Counted from the stretch's first letter, positions 50,297-63,101 are shown. The stretch is 64,000 nt of DNA from Cacajao melanocephalus (GCA_963573385.1 CAUYLG010048188.1:1-64000); one strand, 5' to 3'. The notes: generated by a model not told the origin, from the letters alone. Made by a program: numbers and translations.

Positions 50297-50649
50297 ATCC
50301 ATGTTAACTTTTAGATTTTGGTTATTAAAGTGTGTTTCGGTAAGATGTTAGCATTTGGGGAATTCGGGTGAAGACAATATAATTCTTTATACTTTATTTT
50401 TAAAATGTTATTGCTATTGATATTATTTGCTTTAGATAAAATATAGTAATAGGTTTTTAACCAAAAATATAGTTTAGAAATAATGCATAGAATATGCTAA
50501 AGAAAAACTCACACTATAAAAGACAAGCAAATAGAAATTGGTTTTATTTTGAAAGGATAGTATTGCTTCAATAGGCAAGAGAGAGCCCTAATTAAGTCTA
50601 TATACTCAGCTCTTTCCAGACAAAAGGTAAAAGAGTTTTTTAAGAATTG
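50297..50649. other. Unassigned stretch
   Basis: AT-rich, no gene. Confidence 0.45.
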
Positions 50650-50815
50650 AAACAAGAGAGCAACAGGAAGAACAGCTAATAAATGCTGGGCTTAATACCT
50701 GGATGATGGGATGATTTGTGCAGTAAGCCAGCACGGCGCACGTTTACCTATGTAAAAAATCTGCACATATTCCCCTGAACTTAAAGAAAAGTTGAAAAAA
50801 AAAGAAAGAAAAAAT
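50650..50815 (+). mobile_element. LINE-1 3'-end fragment
   Basis: CTAATAAATGCTGGGCTTAA, GCAGTAAGCCAGCACGGCGC and CTGCACATATTCCCCTGAAC, then a polyadenosine-rich tail. This is the extreme 3' end of a 5'-truncated L1. Confidence 0.85.
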
Positions 50816-51272
50816 ACCTAAGTTAAACAAACAAACAAACAAAAAACAATTGAGATGAGGAAACTTAGGCCATCTGAGTTCCCTAATTTGTTTACCCAAG
50901 AGAAAAGTAAACCTTCTGGTTTTATTATAGGACATAATTTCATCACTTGAAGTAATTTCCCTCCGCCCTCTAAAAGTTTGGCTCCTGCCCTTGGAAACTG
51001 GAAGACGGAGGCCTGATCTTCCTCAATGATTACATTTCAAAGGGATGGCTCCCAGGTCCTTGAGTAAGGCATTCCTGGGTTGTAAACCTACCAAGATACT
51101 TTTGAAATGTTTATATCTCAAAAGGGCAGAGGGCACTGACAATTACAAGTTTTCCAAAGTAAAATGCTTTAAGAAAGGGAGGCTATGGACCTAGAGTCTG
51201 GAGGAAGAGGCCTGTCTAAAGTCTAGTCAAGCTGAAGGGAACGTTAAGGCATTCTTGGTCAAGTCTTTTATA

Positions 51273-51273
<1 letters not shown>
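50816..51273. other. Unassigned stretch
   Basis: No gene or nameable repeat. Confidence 0.45.
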
Positions 51274-51317
<44 letters not shown>

Positions 51318-51350
51318 CACACGCACACACACACAGAAACACACACACAA
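51274..51350. repeat. (AC)n microsatellite with GC and GAAA interruptions
   Basis: About 18 AC units, then two ACGC interruptions and a GAAAC interruption near 51,336. Confidence 0.96.
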
Positions 51351-51569
51351 AATCCATGTTGTATGAACTCACTCAAGATCCCCTACAGGATTTTCCAGGC
51401 CCAGTGCAAAATGAATATGCAATTTCCCATTTTCAAAATTCATTTATAATTTCAAGACAGCACAGCAACACAGCAACATCAGGGCATTAGACCAAACCCA
51501 GGGCCCTTCTGAGTGTGGATCCTTGTAAAACTGCACAGGGCAGACGACCATGCAGCTGGAAGCCAGACT

Positions 51570-51795
51570 GGCTGAATACTGAAGATAGAATCCTGGATCC
51601 TGGCTTCTCCAATTACTGCCTGAGTGACTTCAGCATTTCACTTAATCCTCCCAAGCTCCAGTTTCCTCCTGTGAATACTGGGGAAGGGAATTGAGGAAGC
51701 CACTAGTTGTATGAAGAATAACTAGTTGCTGCAGGCCAGGAAAAATTCACAGAACTGTGACTGGCATGTAGCAAGCATTTGATAATTGTTAGCTT
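51570..51795 (+). repeat. MIR fragment
   Basis: CCTGGCTTCTCCAATTACTG, GAGTGACTTCAGCATTTCAC, CAGTTTCCTCCTGTGAATAC and GGCATGTAGCAAGCATTTG follow the MIR consensus order. Confidence 0.65.
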
Positions 51796-53189
<1,394 letters not shown>

Positions 53190-53198
53190 ATCTGTTTT

Positions 53199-53279
53199 TT
53201 TGAACTCCTGACCTCAGGTTATCCACCACCTTGGCCTCCAAAGTGCTTGGATTACAGGCATGAGCCACCACGCCCGGCC
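53199..53279 (-). mobile_element. Alu stub of ~80 bp with T-tail and target duplication
   Basis: Contains only the first ~75 nt of an Alu (minus strand: GGCCGGGCGTGGTGGCTCAT to CTGAGGTCAGGAGTTC), followed immediately by an A-tail (TTTTTTT on plus). ATCTGTTTT flanks both sides (53,190-53,198 and 53,281-53,289). Confidence 0.88.
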
Positions 53280-53447
53280 TATCTGTTTTCTTTATGTTTT
53301 TGTCTTACTGCTTCCTAAATTCCTATATTCATTATTTTTTCATACTCTTATTGATGGCAGTAATACTAACCACTATTATCCTCTAAGGACGTCTTTTATA
53401 CTGATACATATTCTTTTTTATTGTTGTTAACCTCCACATTTTTAGAT

Positions 53448-53474
<27 letters not shown>
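53448..53474. repeat. (TG)13 microsatellite
   Basis: Uninterrupted TG run. Confidence 0.95.
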
Positions 53475-53478
<4 letters not shown>

Positions 53479-53654
53479 GTAGTTACGTAAAAGGAGATGT
53501 CCTTGTTTAACTAAATATTTTATCTTTTATCTGTGTTAGACATAATGAACTCCAAGTGTCTCTTCAAAGAAGAGTATGTTCAGCTCTCTTATTCTTTAAT
53601 TCTCCATTTTATAGTTTGACTTCCTTGTAGTTTTGGTAAACAAACTTTTCCACC

Positions 53655-54085
53655 AGTTCTAATCAGTAGGTCACATCTGTTCCCTAGTCCCCTGCTCCAT
53701 CCTGACTCACCCTGGTCACTGCTCCAGTCACGTGCTCCAGTCACCTGCTCTGGTCACTTGCTTTGACCTGAATTACCCCTTGTACCTGTCCCATAACCGC
53801 CCTTCCCACCAAACTCCCATCCCGCCACTCCGACTCATACCCCAGCTCTCTTTAAAATAGCCAATTGGAATTTTAGCTTAGACTGTGTGGTCTAACCCTA
53901 CCCAATAGGGAAACGACACAGCAGTAGAGGCTACCTTTGTCAGGAATAAGGACTCCTTCCCCTTTCTTGTCAAGATGTGTGCTCACCATTGTTCCATCTG
54001 TGAGCCACACCCTTCTATAGAAGTAAATTGCCTTGTTGAGGAAATTTATATTCGAGTGCTGCTTCTTTTGCAGCACCAAAAATGT
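53655..54085 (+). mobile_element. ERV1-type LTR remnant
   Basis: C-rich U3-like sequence with short tandem units (GCTCCAGTCACGTGCTCCAG...), CTCTTTAAAATAGCCAATTG (TATA/CCAAT-like), GGAATAAGGACTCCTTCCCC, then GTGTGCTCACCATTGTTCC. It ends near GCAGCACCAAAAATGTACAT. Arrangement fits a class I LTR; limits approximate. Confidence 0.6.
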
Positions 54086-55849
54086 ACATAAAAATCTGGG
54101 AATAATAACATCCATATAATATCAGTCTGCATATAGTTTCTTCTGCTCTTTAATTTCATAGTGAGCAACTTTCCTTCCAAAGTCTACCTTGAGAGAGTGG
54201 GCAAATAGTAACAGCCTTGAGTTCACTCCATCTTCAGGTTTTCATCAAATCTTTGTTTTCCTGAAGATAACTTCTGGTTCTCTAGGACCCCATGCAATGC
54301 AATAAAATAATCAATAGTATATCAGTAACACTCTTTCTAGCTTTCTTTCAGTTTATGTTATTCATAGCTTGTTATTCCAGGGTAGAGCTTTTCAGGATAT
54401 AGCATGTCACAGCCAACACTTGGTAATTGTCAACCAGTCATTGTCTGCAATTTGGAGTCTCTGCATAAACTTATATATCTGTGAGGGTGAAGTGAGGACA
54501 GAGGCAGCAACACTCTCTCAATTGCCCCAATTTGTAGAAGAGTGCCCAAGTGCACATAGAGATAGGTTCCAGCTTTTTGACTGCTGAAGGCCCTGGTAAT
54601 TTACGAAAGCAACAGCATGATCCTTTTCCAAGCAATCTCTGTTTCAATTAATAAAGTCAGGTACTACCAAAAGCAGAAGACTGAATGGGCTCTATTCTCA
54701 ATTCTGTTCCTTAATTTGCAGCAACTGCTTTATCTGTAAGTGTTTTCCATCAAAACTCTTTTGCATTTCCTTCTGTCAGTGTCATCCTGGATGATCCAGT
54801 GTGATTTTGAAGGCATGCCACTGGATGTCACTGGGAAGATACTATTTGAATACAGAAAATCAGCAATTGTCTTTTAAGAAGGAACAAACAATGAGCATAT
54901 TATTCTAGGAAGTCTTCATTCAAATTGAGCAAATTATTGAACTGTTAATAGACAGTCAACATGACCTTAATTAAACCATTTTCCAGCCGTGCTTCCTATG
55001 AACTAAACTCACAGAGTAAAACTTCTACAGTGGAAGTTTCGATTTGATGTCTTTGGTAAAGTGTTTTTTTTTTTTCTCTCTCTCTCTCTCTCTCTGAAAA
55101 TGATTATAGCAATCTTCAGTGTTCATGAGTGTAAATTTCACTTATTTGTGGCTCAGTAACTCTGACTTCAGTGTCCTACCCAAAGCTACAAAATCACTTT
55201 GAATAGCACCATATAAGTAAATTGAGCCATCAAGTCATCAAGCTGGGAATGTCACACCCAAGAGAGTACTTCAATGCTTATAGCTGCTACTTTGGGGCTC
55301 CAACAAAAATTTCCCAAAGCTGAAAGCATTCCGAGGCTCAGAGACTTCACGGAACATAAACCTTTACTTCAAAAATAAACTTTGTATTTTGAAAACAAAC
55401 CATTTATTGTTTGTGTAAAAGGTCTCTGCATTTTGTAAGGAAACAATTTAATGACTCCATTTTATAAAAGTACTATGGGACACTGATTACAAATGTAACC
55501 TTTACTTTAAAAGAGCAGAAGCAATCTAGTCCCTCGGTTTTAAAATTAGGTTGCTTGGCTGGTTGTACAGAGCTCACAGTTGGACCCAAAAATGTTTGCG
55601 GAACTCTAGTTTGTTTTATTTTTATATTTTTCATAGGTTTTTATTTTGTATTGAATAGCTCCTCATCTCCGAAATAGAGGAAGAATTACAGAATATGTGC
55701 ATCTATATATGAAGTATTGTGAGCTTAAAAAGGAGTCATTTTGATTATAGCTGTTTTAGAATAAATTTGTAAATAGCATCTAAATGCAACTTTTTACATA
55801 TAGGACTGCTATATTACACAATTGATTTGTTTCAGGACATCGCCCAAAA
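54086..55849. other. Unassigned stretch
   Basis: No supportable gene. Contains a T-run followed by (CT)n at 55,063-55,095. 54,369-54,587 is open but has no recognisable motif. Confidence 0.45.
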
Positions 55850-56480
55850 ATGTCATTCTAAGAAAACAAAATATGCCACCCCAAATATGCCTCTTGGCCA
55901 AGAATTATTTTGAAAGGGTTATTTTGAGAAATTGCAGGCATAGGAGAAGCTCTGAAAGTTACTATTTGCTAAGAGAAATTTACATCTAGAAAAGAAATCT
56001 GCGTTTAAAGGTGTCTTCCTTTCCATACCAGGGAAAAAAAAGATGACGAAATGGAGAAAGCCTGGGCTTTGATTCTACAAAGCAAGCTTTGCTCCTGTTT
56101 ATTGTGTTTTTCCTGCCCAGCTCCCCATAACAGGACCCTTCCCCTACTTTCTGTGTCTCAAGGGTATTTAAGTCTGAAATCTGAGACAATTACTTAGGAT
56201 CTACTTGAGATATTTACTCATATATTTACTCATCTATATACCCATATATAGAGAGGGTACCCATGTTATTAAATTTCTTTTTGTCTTGTTAATTTGTCTT
56301 TTGTCACAGGAGCTTATGCAAATAAGAACTGACAAAGGGTCCCTTGACCAAAACTTTAGTCCACCTTCTGAGTCCTTTCTGACTATGCTCAAACTTGGGC
56401 TTCTCTCTGTGTCCTTGTAGAATGCAGTTTGAGCAGGAATCCTGCTAAGTTATTTTAGGAAAAATCTCACTTTTGCTATG
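55850..56480 (+). mobile_element. Probable ERV LTR remnant
   Basis: LTR-like features: CTCAAGGGTATTTAAGTCTG (TATA-like near 56,164), TTATTAAATTTCTTTTTG, and TTGTCTTTTGTCACAGGAGC. No coding capacity. Family not assigned. Confidence 0.4.
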
Positions 56481-56624
56481 TGACCACTCTCCAATATCTT
56501 AGCTCCCTGACCTGCCCTCAGAAATAATCTCACGTCAGCTGAGCAGAAACCCCTTATCGTTGATGTTTCCTCTCCTTTACCAATTTCCCACTCACTGACC
56601 CTCGGCTCTGCTCTCTTATTTTTC

Positions 56625-56740
56625 TTTTTTGAGACAGAGTCTCACTCTGTCACCCAGGCTGGAGTGCAGTAGCTTGATCTTGGCTCACTCACCGAAGCCT
56701 GGGCTCCTGTGTTCAAGCAGTTCTCCTGCCTCAGCCTCCC
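56625..56740 (-). mobile_element. 5'-truncated Alu next to the provirus LTR
   Basis: Antisense Alu tail and right-arm part (TTTTTTGAGACAGAGTCTCA, CACCCAGGCTGGAGTGCAG), stopping after CTGCCTCAGCCTCC. The LTR sequence starts directly to its right. Confidence 0.92.
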
Positions 56741-56762
56741 TGGTAGTGGAACCAGGCAGGGC

Positions 56763-57357
56763 TGTGTACTCAGCTCCCTCCCCATTCCAGTTCCGAGGTC
56801 CTTGGCCTCTCTTACCCCAAGAATGGGGAAAGGGGCCCTGGAGGTGCAGTGAGCTTACTGTTCAAATAAATATTGTGAACCCAAAGAGTTTAGCAGAGAG
56901 CGATTTATTAGGCAGAGAGCGAGAAAAAGAGAGAGTGAGAGAGCTCCCACGCTGCCGTGTGAGGGGATCCCAGGAATGAATTTGTATAGGTAAGGATCAT
57001 TGGAATTTTAACCCTGAAGTAGTTTCCTCCCCATTCATGTTCTCATCCAATGAGAGGAGTTCTTTCAAACTTCCTCTGGAGTGATTGATCTTTGACTCTG
57101 ATACTGGATTGGCTGCTCGATCCACAACAGAGCCCCCTCCTCCCAGAGCTTTCTGCTGGCTTTTTGAACAAAGAAGTTCACCTGGATTTTGCACTGAGCC
57201 TGCACATGGGAAAGTTAGACAAAAAACTTTACATTCCCAGATGGGGGGTGTGGATGGAGGTGTGGATGGAGGTGTGGTGCTGGGAAGCTCTTGCCTTTGA
57301 AACCACGCCCCTCATGGACCCAGGGAGAGAAGGTTTTTTTCTTAAAACAGTCAGTCA
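56763..57357 (-). repeat. 3' LTR of the provirus
   Basis: Minus-strand order: start about TGACTGACTGTTTTAAG at 57,357; a 12-bp tandem GTGGATGGAGGT region in U3 (57,245-57,280 on plus); CAGCCAATCCAG (CCAAT box, about 57,105-57,118); TATACAAATTCATTCC (TATA-like, about 56,976-56,990); an R region rich in CTCTCTCACTCTCTC; TAATAAATCG (polyadenylation signal at 56,904-56,909); and U5 ending near 56,763 with CA. A purine-rich CAGAGGGGTAAC just outside the start may be the polypurine tract. Ends are estimates because the second LTR is not in the window. Confidence 0.75.
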
Positions 57358-57390
57358 GTTACCCCTCTGAACAGGAAAGTCCGACTGCTG

Positions 57391-58090
57391 TTAGGACACA
57401 GTTGTTGATTGCTCTTTACTTCCTGCTGAACTGGGGTGAAGGGACACTGTAGTTGAGGTTTCCTCCAGAGGGAAGTCTTCCAGAGGGGCAGGTTGATCCA
57501 GAGGTCCCCGATAGAGGTTATGAGCCAAGGACATCTGGGGTTCCATTTGCAGGATCATTTTTGGATTCATGGCTTTAATTCTAGAAGAAACAAATTTGAA
57601 AAGAAGGTTAAAGATGAGAGGCCCGAAGGCCAGCAATGATAGAATGGTTAGAAATGGGCCTAGAAGAGGGTAGAGCAGAAGCTCTGCAATCCTATTTCTT
57701 GAAGGTTTTTAGCCTTGTGTTTGATGTATCCCTGAGTTATTTAACTTTAAGACAATACCCGATTGGTTTACAAAGTAGCAGCATTTTTTTCCTAAAAGAA
57801 AGGTTTCTTCTTTCTCTGCTGTTAGCAGATGCAGGGCCCTTTTATTTTGAAGAGCCATGGAAGCTAAAGAGTTAAGCTGCTTTTGCAGAGAGAATTAGCA
57901 ACCTTTTCCATGTTATTATTTAACTCCTGAGATAGCTTATAGTAAAACCGAGTAGAGGAAGTAACTCTTCCAATGCCAGTACTAAGTCCTCCTATTATTC
58001 CACTCCCCGCCAACAAAAGGAATGATTGGGGTTTGGGTATGGTATGGCCATGGAAAGAGAAGACTCTGCACCTGAGAGTCAGTGTAAATT
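57391..58090 (-). pseudogene. env: ERV env remnant (TM subunit, broken)
   Basis: Only the transmembrane part of the envelope is recognisable. A hydrophobic, glycine-rich fusion-peptide-like segment lies near 58,010-57,970 (SGIIGGLSTGIG), followed by a heptad-type segment. The immunosuppressive-domain-like stretch lies near 57,860-57,819, and a CC pair followed by YFVNQSG near 57,783-57,767. The cytoplasmic tail is an open frame at 57,636-57,391 ending in TAA. These pieces are in different frames with several stops between them, and the first Cys of the usual CX6CC motif is not present. The surface subunit is almost entirely missing. Non-functional. Confidence 0.85.
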
Positions 58091-58229
58091 GTCATGGTGG
58101 GGTGGGGTGGGGGGCACTAGAAAGGAGGGGAGGAGAGCTGTTAGGCCAATCTGTAGGGGCAACCGCATAGAGTCTGGTTGCAGATAGTAAAGAGTGATAA
58201 TCCTGTTAAGGCCAGGATGTAAGTTAGAC

Positions 58230-59441
58230 TTATAAGTAGTTACTTTCCTGGGAATCTCGTTGGAAGAGCAAACGTAGATCCTTTAACGGCTCGCAGGTGT
58301 ATGAAGGGTCATCTCCTGGAACTTCAAGCTGTGGAGTGGAGGGCCTATGATTTTCTTCAGGTGTCCAAGGCTTCAGCTGAGTGTGATGAATCCACAAGTC
58401 AGTTCCCACCACCTTAACTGCTGTTGGGGTAGACAGAATAACCGAAAACCGTCCTTCCCAAGATCGGCCTAGAGAGGGAGAGTCTGAGGGGAGGGACTTA
58501 ACCACCAAGTCTCCAGGGCAGAACAACTGTTTCCCATTTTCCCTAGGGTGTCCTTCAGGTAAGGTCCTAAGACCCTGTTGGATCTTAGTCAAGGAGGTTA
58601 TATCTTTTATTAGATCTGCTGTTTCCTTGTCTAATACAAGATCATTAGTAAGAAAGGGCCACCCATAAAGCATCTGATAAGGGCTGAGTCCTATTTTTTG
58701 AGGAGCGTTTCAAGCCCTTAATAATGTTAATGGTAATAGAGAAGGCCACGGGAGGTGGGTTTTCTGTGCCAGTTTCTTTGGGTGTCTCTTAAGAATTTCA
58801 TTCATCTTCTCTACTTTCCCTGAGGAGCAGGCCTCCAAGCACAGTGGACATGATACTGTATTCCTAACACTTTGGAAATTCCTTGGGTCACTGCAGCTTT
58901 GCACCTTTGAAGGCAGGACTGTTATCGCTTTGAAGACAATGAGTGAGTTCGAATCTAGGGATTATTTTATTAATCAGGACTTTTTTTTACCACTTGGATT
59001 TTTTAGTTCTACAGGGGAAAGTCTCAACCCAGTTTGTGTAGATGTTTACACATACTAACAGATATTGATATCTCTGAGACTTAGGCACATGGGTAAATTC
59101 CATTTGCCAGTCCTCACCTGGGTAATGACTGGTTTGCTGTTCCCCAGGAGGAGCTTTGCGATGTGCCAAAGGACACATCCTTTGACTACTTGTTGGATGG
59201 CCTTGAAGAGACCATTTTCTGTAAATATAGATTTGGCCATTTGATATGTATTCTCTATACCCATATTGAAGGTTTGATGTAGGGTTTTAAGTACTTTCCG
59301 CTGGCTGGCAGCAAGTAGGAGTACTTTTCTCTCCTCAGTAGCTAGCCATCCTGAAGGAAGAAGATTATGTCCCTGGGAGGTTGCCCACTCTACCTCTTCT
59401 GATGAGTATTGAGGTCTAGTCCCTGGAGAGGGTTTTCCCAT
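58230..59441 (-). pseudogene. pol: ERV pol: integrase region (broken)
   Basis: Three fragments in different frames. 59,441-59,055 carries the N-terminal zinc-binding region (LHQTFNMG..., then GCVLWH), where the second His and the second Cys of the HHCC set are altered. 59,178-58,987 carries the start of the catalytic core (GEDWQMEFTH), where the first catalytic Asp position reads Glu (59,100-59,098). The second Asp survives in LQSDNSPAF near 58,924, but a stop and a frameshift follow before GKVEKMN. 58,673-58,230 is an open 147-codon C-terminal segment containing MLYGWPFLTNDLVLD, a WEGRFSVIL GPY/F-type core and a basic/proline-rich end. Confidence 0.9.
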
Positions 59442-59449
59442 ATTAAAGG

Positions 59450-60315
59450 CCCTTCTATAAATTCTTGTCTAGCTGCCCTTTTTGCCTCTAGGTCAGCTCA
59501 GTGATTGCCCTCTGCTTCCTTCTCATCTCCTTTGTGGTGACCCCAGAAGTGCAAGACTGCTACCTCTTTCAGTTATTGGACAGCTTGTAGTAATTCTAAA
59601 ATTTTCTTATGATATTTAATGGGAGTTCCTGCCGAGGTTAGGAACTCTCTTTCCTTCCATACGGTAGCATGGGCATGCAGAACCAGGTAAGCATATTTGG
59701 AATCTGTGTATATATTTATTCTCTTTCTTTTCCTAGTTCTGCTAGCTGGGCACTAGTTCCAGGAGGAAGGGAATTACGTTCAAGCACTGTTTGATCACTG
59801 ACTACTGCATATCCTGCCTTTCAAATTTCATTTTCCATAAATGAATTTCTGTCGGTGTATAGGTGAAGGTCAGGATTGGCTAGAGGAGTTTCTAAGAGAT
59901 CCTCTTGAGCCGCATAGTTTTGGGCTATAACCTGCTGACAGTCATGTTCTTTCTCTGCCCTTTCCTCAGGAAGAAAAGTAGCCGTATTGAGGGCTGCACA
60001 TGTGCGCAGCTGAAGTACAGGCCCTTCGAGCATTAAGGCCTGATATTTGAGTAAGCAGTTGTCAGAAAGCCATAAGCCTCCTTTAGAGGCCAGAATTCCA
60101 GCTACATCATGTGAAGTCCATACAGTTAGATTTTTCCCCTGCACTATTTTCACAGCTTCTGAGACCAGTATAGCCACTGTAGCTATGATCTGTAAGCAGT
60201 GTGGCCAGCCTTTTGCTACTGCATCAATTTCATTACTTAGGTCTGCCCCCGGTTGTGGCGTGGTCCCAAGTCTGGGTGAGAACCCCCATTGCAACTCCTG
60301 ACTTTTCTGTAACAT
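59450..60315 (-). pseudogene. pol: ERV pol: RT connection and RNase H (broken)
   Basis: 60,315-59,821 is a 164-codon open segment covering the connection region (WLSDNCLLKYQALMLEG) and the start of RNase H. The first catalytic Asp is still encoded at 59,853-59,851, but in a degraded context (YTDRNSFMENEI), and a stop follows at once. The rest of RNase H to 59,450 is out of frame. Confidence 0.85.
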
Positions 60316-61235
60316 CTAAGGAGAAGTCATTTCCTGTAGGAAGGCTTAGAGCTGGAGCCTGCAGTAGTGCCTGCTTTAGGGTCTGAAAGGCTGACTGAGC
60401 TATAGGGTCCCATTGTATCAGATGGGTGTTAGCTTTTTGGGTTTCCTTAATCAGAATGTTTAGGGGTTTGGCTATTTCACCATATCTGGGAATCCACAGT
60501 CAGCAGAAACCAGTTATTCCTAAGAATCCCTGCAACTGTTTTAATGTTTTTGGATGGGAGAGGGCCAGTATGGGTTGGAAACATTCTCCATCAAGGGCCC
60601 AAGTGCCCTTAGACAAGACAAGCCATAGGTATTTTACCTCTTGCCTACAAAGTTGTGCTTTTAGTTTGGAAACCTTATATCCATAGGTGGCTAGAAAGCT
60701 TAGGAGGTCCCAGGTGGCTTGTTGACACTGGGTTTCTGAGTTAGCAGTTAAAAGTAAGTCATCTATACGTTGAAGAACCAGGGTACCTGGATGTGAAAAA
60801 TTACTAAGGTCCTGAGGTAGAGCCTGGCTGAATAGGTAGGGGCTATCTCAAAAGCCCTGGGGTAATACTGTCCAGGTGAACTGAGAATTCTGGTCTAAAG
60901 GGTCTTCAAAGGCGAACAGAAACTGGGAATCAGGATGTAAAGGAACACAGAAAAAGGCATCCTTAAGGTCCAGGACTGTAAACCATTGTGCCTCTCATGG
61001 TATTTGAGAGTGCAAGGCGTATGGGTTGGGTACAACGGGCTATAAAGGGATCGCAGCTTCATTAATAAGCCTGAGATCTTGCACTAGCCTCCATTGTCTG
61101 TTAGGTTTTTGTATTCCTAAAATTGGAGTATTACAAGGGCTGTTACAAGACTTTACTAGACTCTGAACTTTTACTTTCCTTACAATATCTTGTAGCCCCT
61201 TTTTGGCTTCCGGTCTTAGGGGGTACTGTCTTTGG
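60316..61235 (-). pseudogene. pol: ERV pol: reverse transcriptase (broken)
   Basis: Recognisable blocks in order: QYPLRPEAKKGLQDIV (near 61,229), RQWRLVQDLRLINEA, motif [15 protein letters not shown], motif B region LPQGF followed by a TGA stop at 60,850-60,848, and the catalytic box at 60,769-60,758, which reads RIDDLLL (aromatic residue lost, both Asp kept). Further stops precede motif A. The thumb region (LQGFLGITGFC) follows near 60,520. Confidence 0.92.
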
Positions 61236-61369
61236 TAAGAAAAAGAGGTGGTATCCTTTAGTCTTATTCGAATTGGACATGCATTCTTTGCTTACCCAAA
61301 TTGTCTCTCCATTGCCCAAACCTGGAGATTAATTTCCTCTTTAAATAATGGGCAGCAGAGAGGAATTTC

Positions 61370-61749
61370 CTCCCTGATGATGTTCATATAGATAATGGCT
61401 CCTGCTCTGGCTAACAGGTCCTGCCCTTGTAAGGGAGTGGGAATTTCTGGCATGATGAGGAAGGCATGGGAGAAGAGTATATCTCCCTAGTTACAGCTTA
61501 GGGGCTAGGAGAAATATCGGGAGACTGCTTGTCCTAGGACTCCTCAGACAGTTATAGACTTGGGAGACAACCATCCAGTACAGGAAAGCAAAACTAAAGC
61601 GGCCACACCAGTGCCCAAGAGGAGATTGACCTTTTGGCCCTCAATGGTTAGCTTTACCCAGGGCTTGGTGAGGGTGATGGCTTGTGCTGGCGCTTGCCCC
61701 GGCCACCCTGTTGGGTCATCTGGTTAGACACCTCAGGCCCTGGGAACCT
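61370..61749 (-). pseudogene. pro: ERV protease (broken, catalytic Asp lost)
   Basis: Aspartic protease region downstream of nucleocapsid: KPWVKLTIEGQKVNLLLGTG. The codons at 61,615-61,607 read Gly-Thr-Gly where retroviral proteases have Asp-Thr-Gly. Downstream, several stops interrupt the frame before LPIMPEIPTPLQGQDLLA-like sequence. Inactive. Confidence 0.8.
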
Positions 61750-62608
61750 TCATCCCCTGGGAAAGTGTGCCTCCCAGTGATCCCCTTGGCACAGTGGGCA
61801 AGGATGAGGAGGTGGTCCGTTCCTCTGGGGACAATTTCTCTTAAAGTGTCCCGGTAGGCCGCAGTGGTGGCAAGCTCTGCCAGACTGGTGGCTAACCCAA
61901 GTCTTTCTCTCTTCTGAGCCCCTTGGATCTGCTTGCCTGAAGGCCACGACTAGGGCTGTGGCTTTTCCCTGATCTCCTGTTCCTTTCAGCCTCTTACTCA
62001 TGGTCTCTATTATAGAACACTGAGGTTGCTAGATGTAGGAATGATTCTAGACTCTGTTCTGGCCCCAGGACCAGCTTCTGGAGCTTCCTGCAAATATCTG
62101 TTGCTGATTGCATGGTAAATTTGTCTTTTAGTATTAGCTGACCCTTCATGGAGTCTAGTGACAGGGGAATATACTTTCTTAAGGCCTCCGGTAACAGCTC
62201 AAGGAAGGCTCTTGGGTTTTCTTCATTTCCCTGAGTTATGGTGGATAACATTGCATAGGTCATGGGCTTTTTCCTAGTTCACCTTAATCCCTCAAGTATG
62301 CAGGTCAATAGGTGCCTACGACTCCAGTCCCCCTGTTCTGAGTGAGGATCCCAGTGAGGGTCCATGCTAGGCACTGCTTGTCTACCTGCAGGAAATCTAT
62401 CCTTTTCCTTGGCATAATTTAGTCATGTACTTGACTAAAGTACCAGGTGTCCCCAAACTCTTGAGCCACTGCTAGGGGAGCCTCTCTCTCATTGCTGGTT
62501 AGGGTTTGATTAAGCAATAGCATGATACCTTTCCAATCTAATTTGAAGGACTGACCCAGGCCCTGCAGAACATCCATGTACTTGTCCGAGTCACCTGAAA
62601 ATTTTCCT

Positions 62609-62669
62609 AAGTCTGCCTTGATTTGCTTTAAGTCTGAAAGTGAAAAGTCTGCATTGATTTGCTTTAAGT
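62609..62669 (-). repeat. 25-bp direct repeat, 36-bp period, in gag
   Basis: Two 25-bp copies (62,609-62,633 and 62,645-62,669), starting AAGTCTGC and ending GCTTTAAGT on plus, differ at one base. On the gag strand they encode LKQIKAD and LKQINAD, so the repeat is in frame (12 codons). Confidence 0.93.
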
Positions 62670-63101
62670 ATGTACCTTGGTTGGGCCAAATTCTTGTCCT
62701 ACTGTCTGTAGGGGCAGAGTTGGGGCATCCTAGTAGCCTGAGGTGCCTTGGCCTTCCCTGACTCCTCTTGGGTTATAGGAGCTGAGGAGACCTGGTCAGC
62801 ATTGGTGGAGGGAAGGGCCAAAGGGGGTCCTAAATATGGGGGTAGTCCTGAGGAGGGGCCAGTAGGGTATAGTTTACAGGCCTTACATAGCTGAGGATTA
62901 ACCCTTAGAGAAAGGAAAACTTACAAATGAGGGACCTCAATCCATTTACCTTCCCTCTTACAGAACGGGCTTAATTGTAGAAGGGTGTTATAATTTGTAC
63001 TTCCCTTAGGAGGCCAGGTTTCTCCATTCAGCAGAGAGTATTGCAGCTACACTGTTTGGCAGAGGAAAATGAGCCACATTTTCTTCAAAGATCATTGGAA
63101 G

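Noticed and set aside
56629..56979. 116-codon plus-strand frame
   Set aside because: It reads through the truncated Alu into the proviral LTR in the antisense direction; not a gene.
60047..60686. Plus-strand frames of 61-86 codons over pol
   Set aside because: They are antisense shadows of the minus-strand reverse transcriptase/RNase H sequence.
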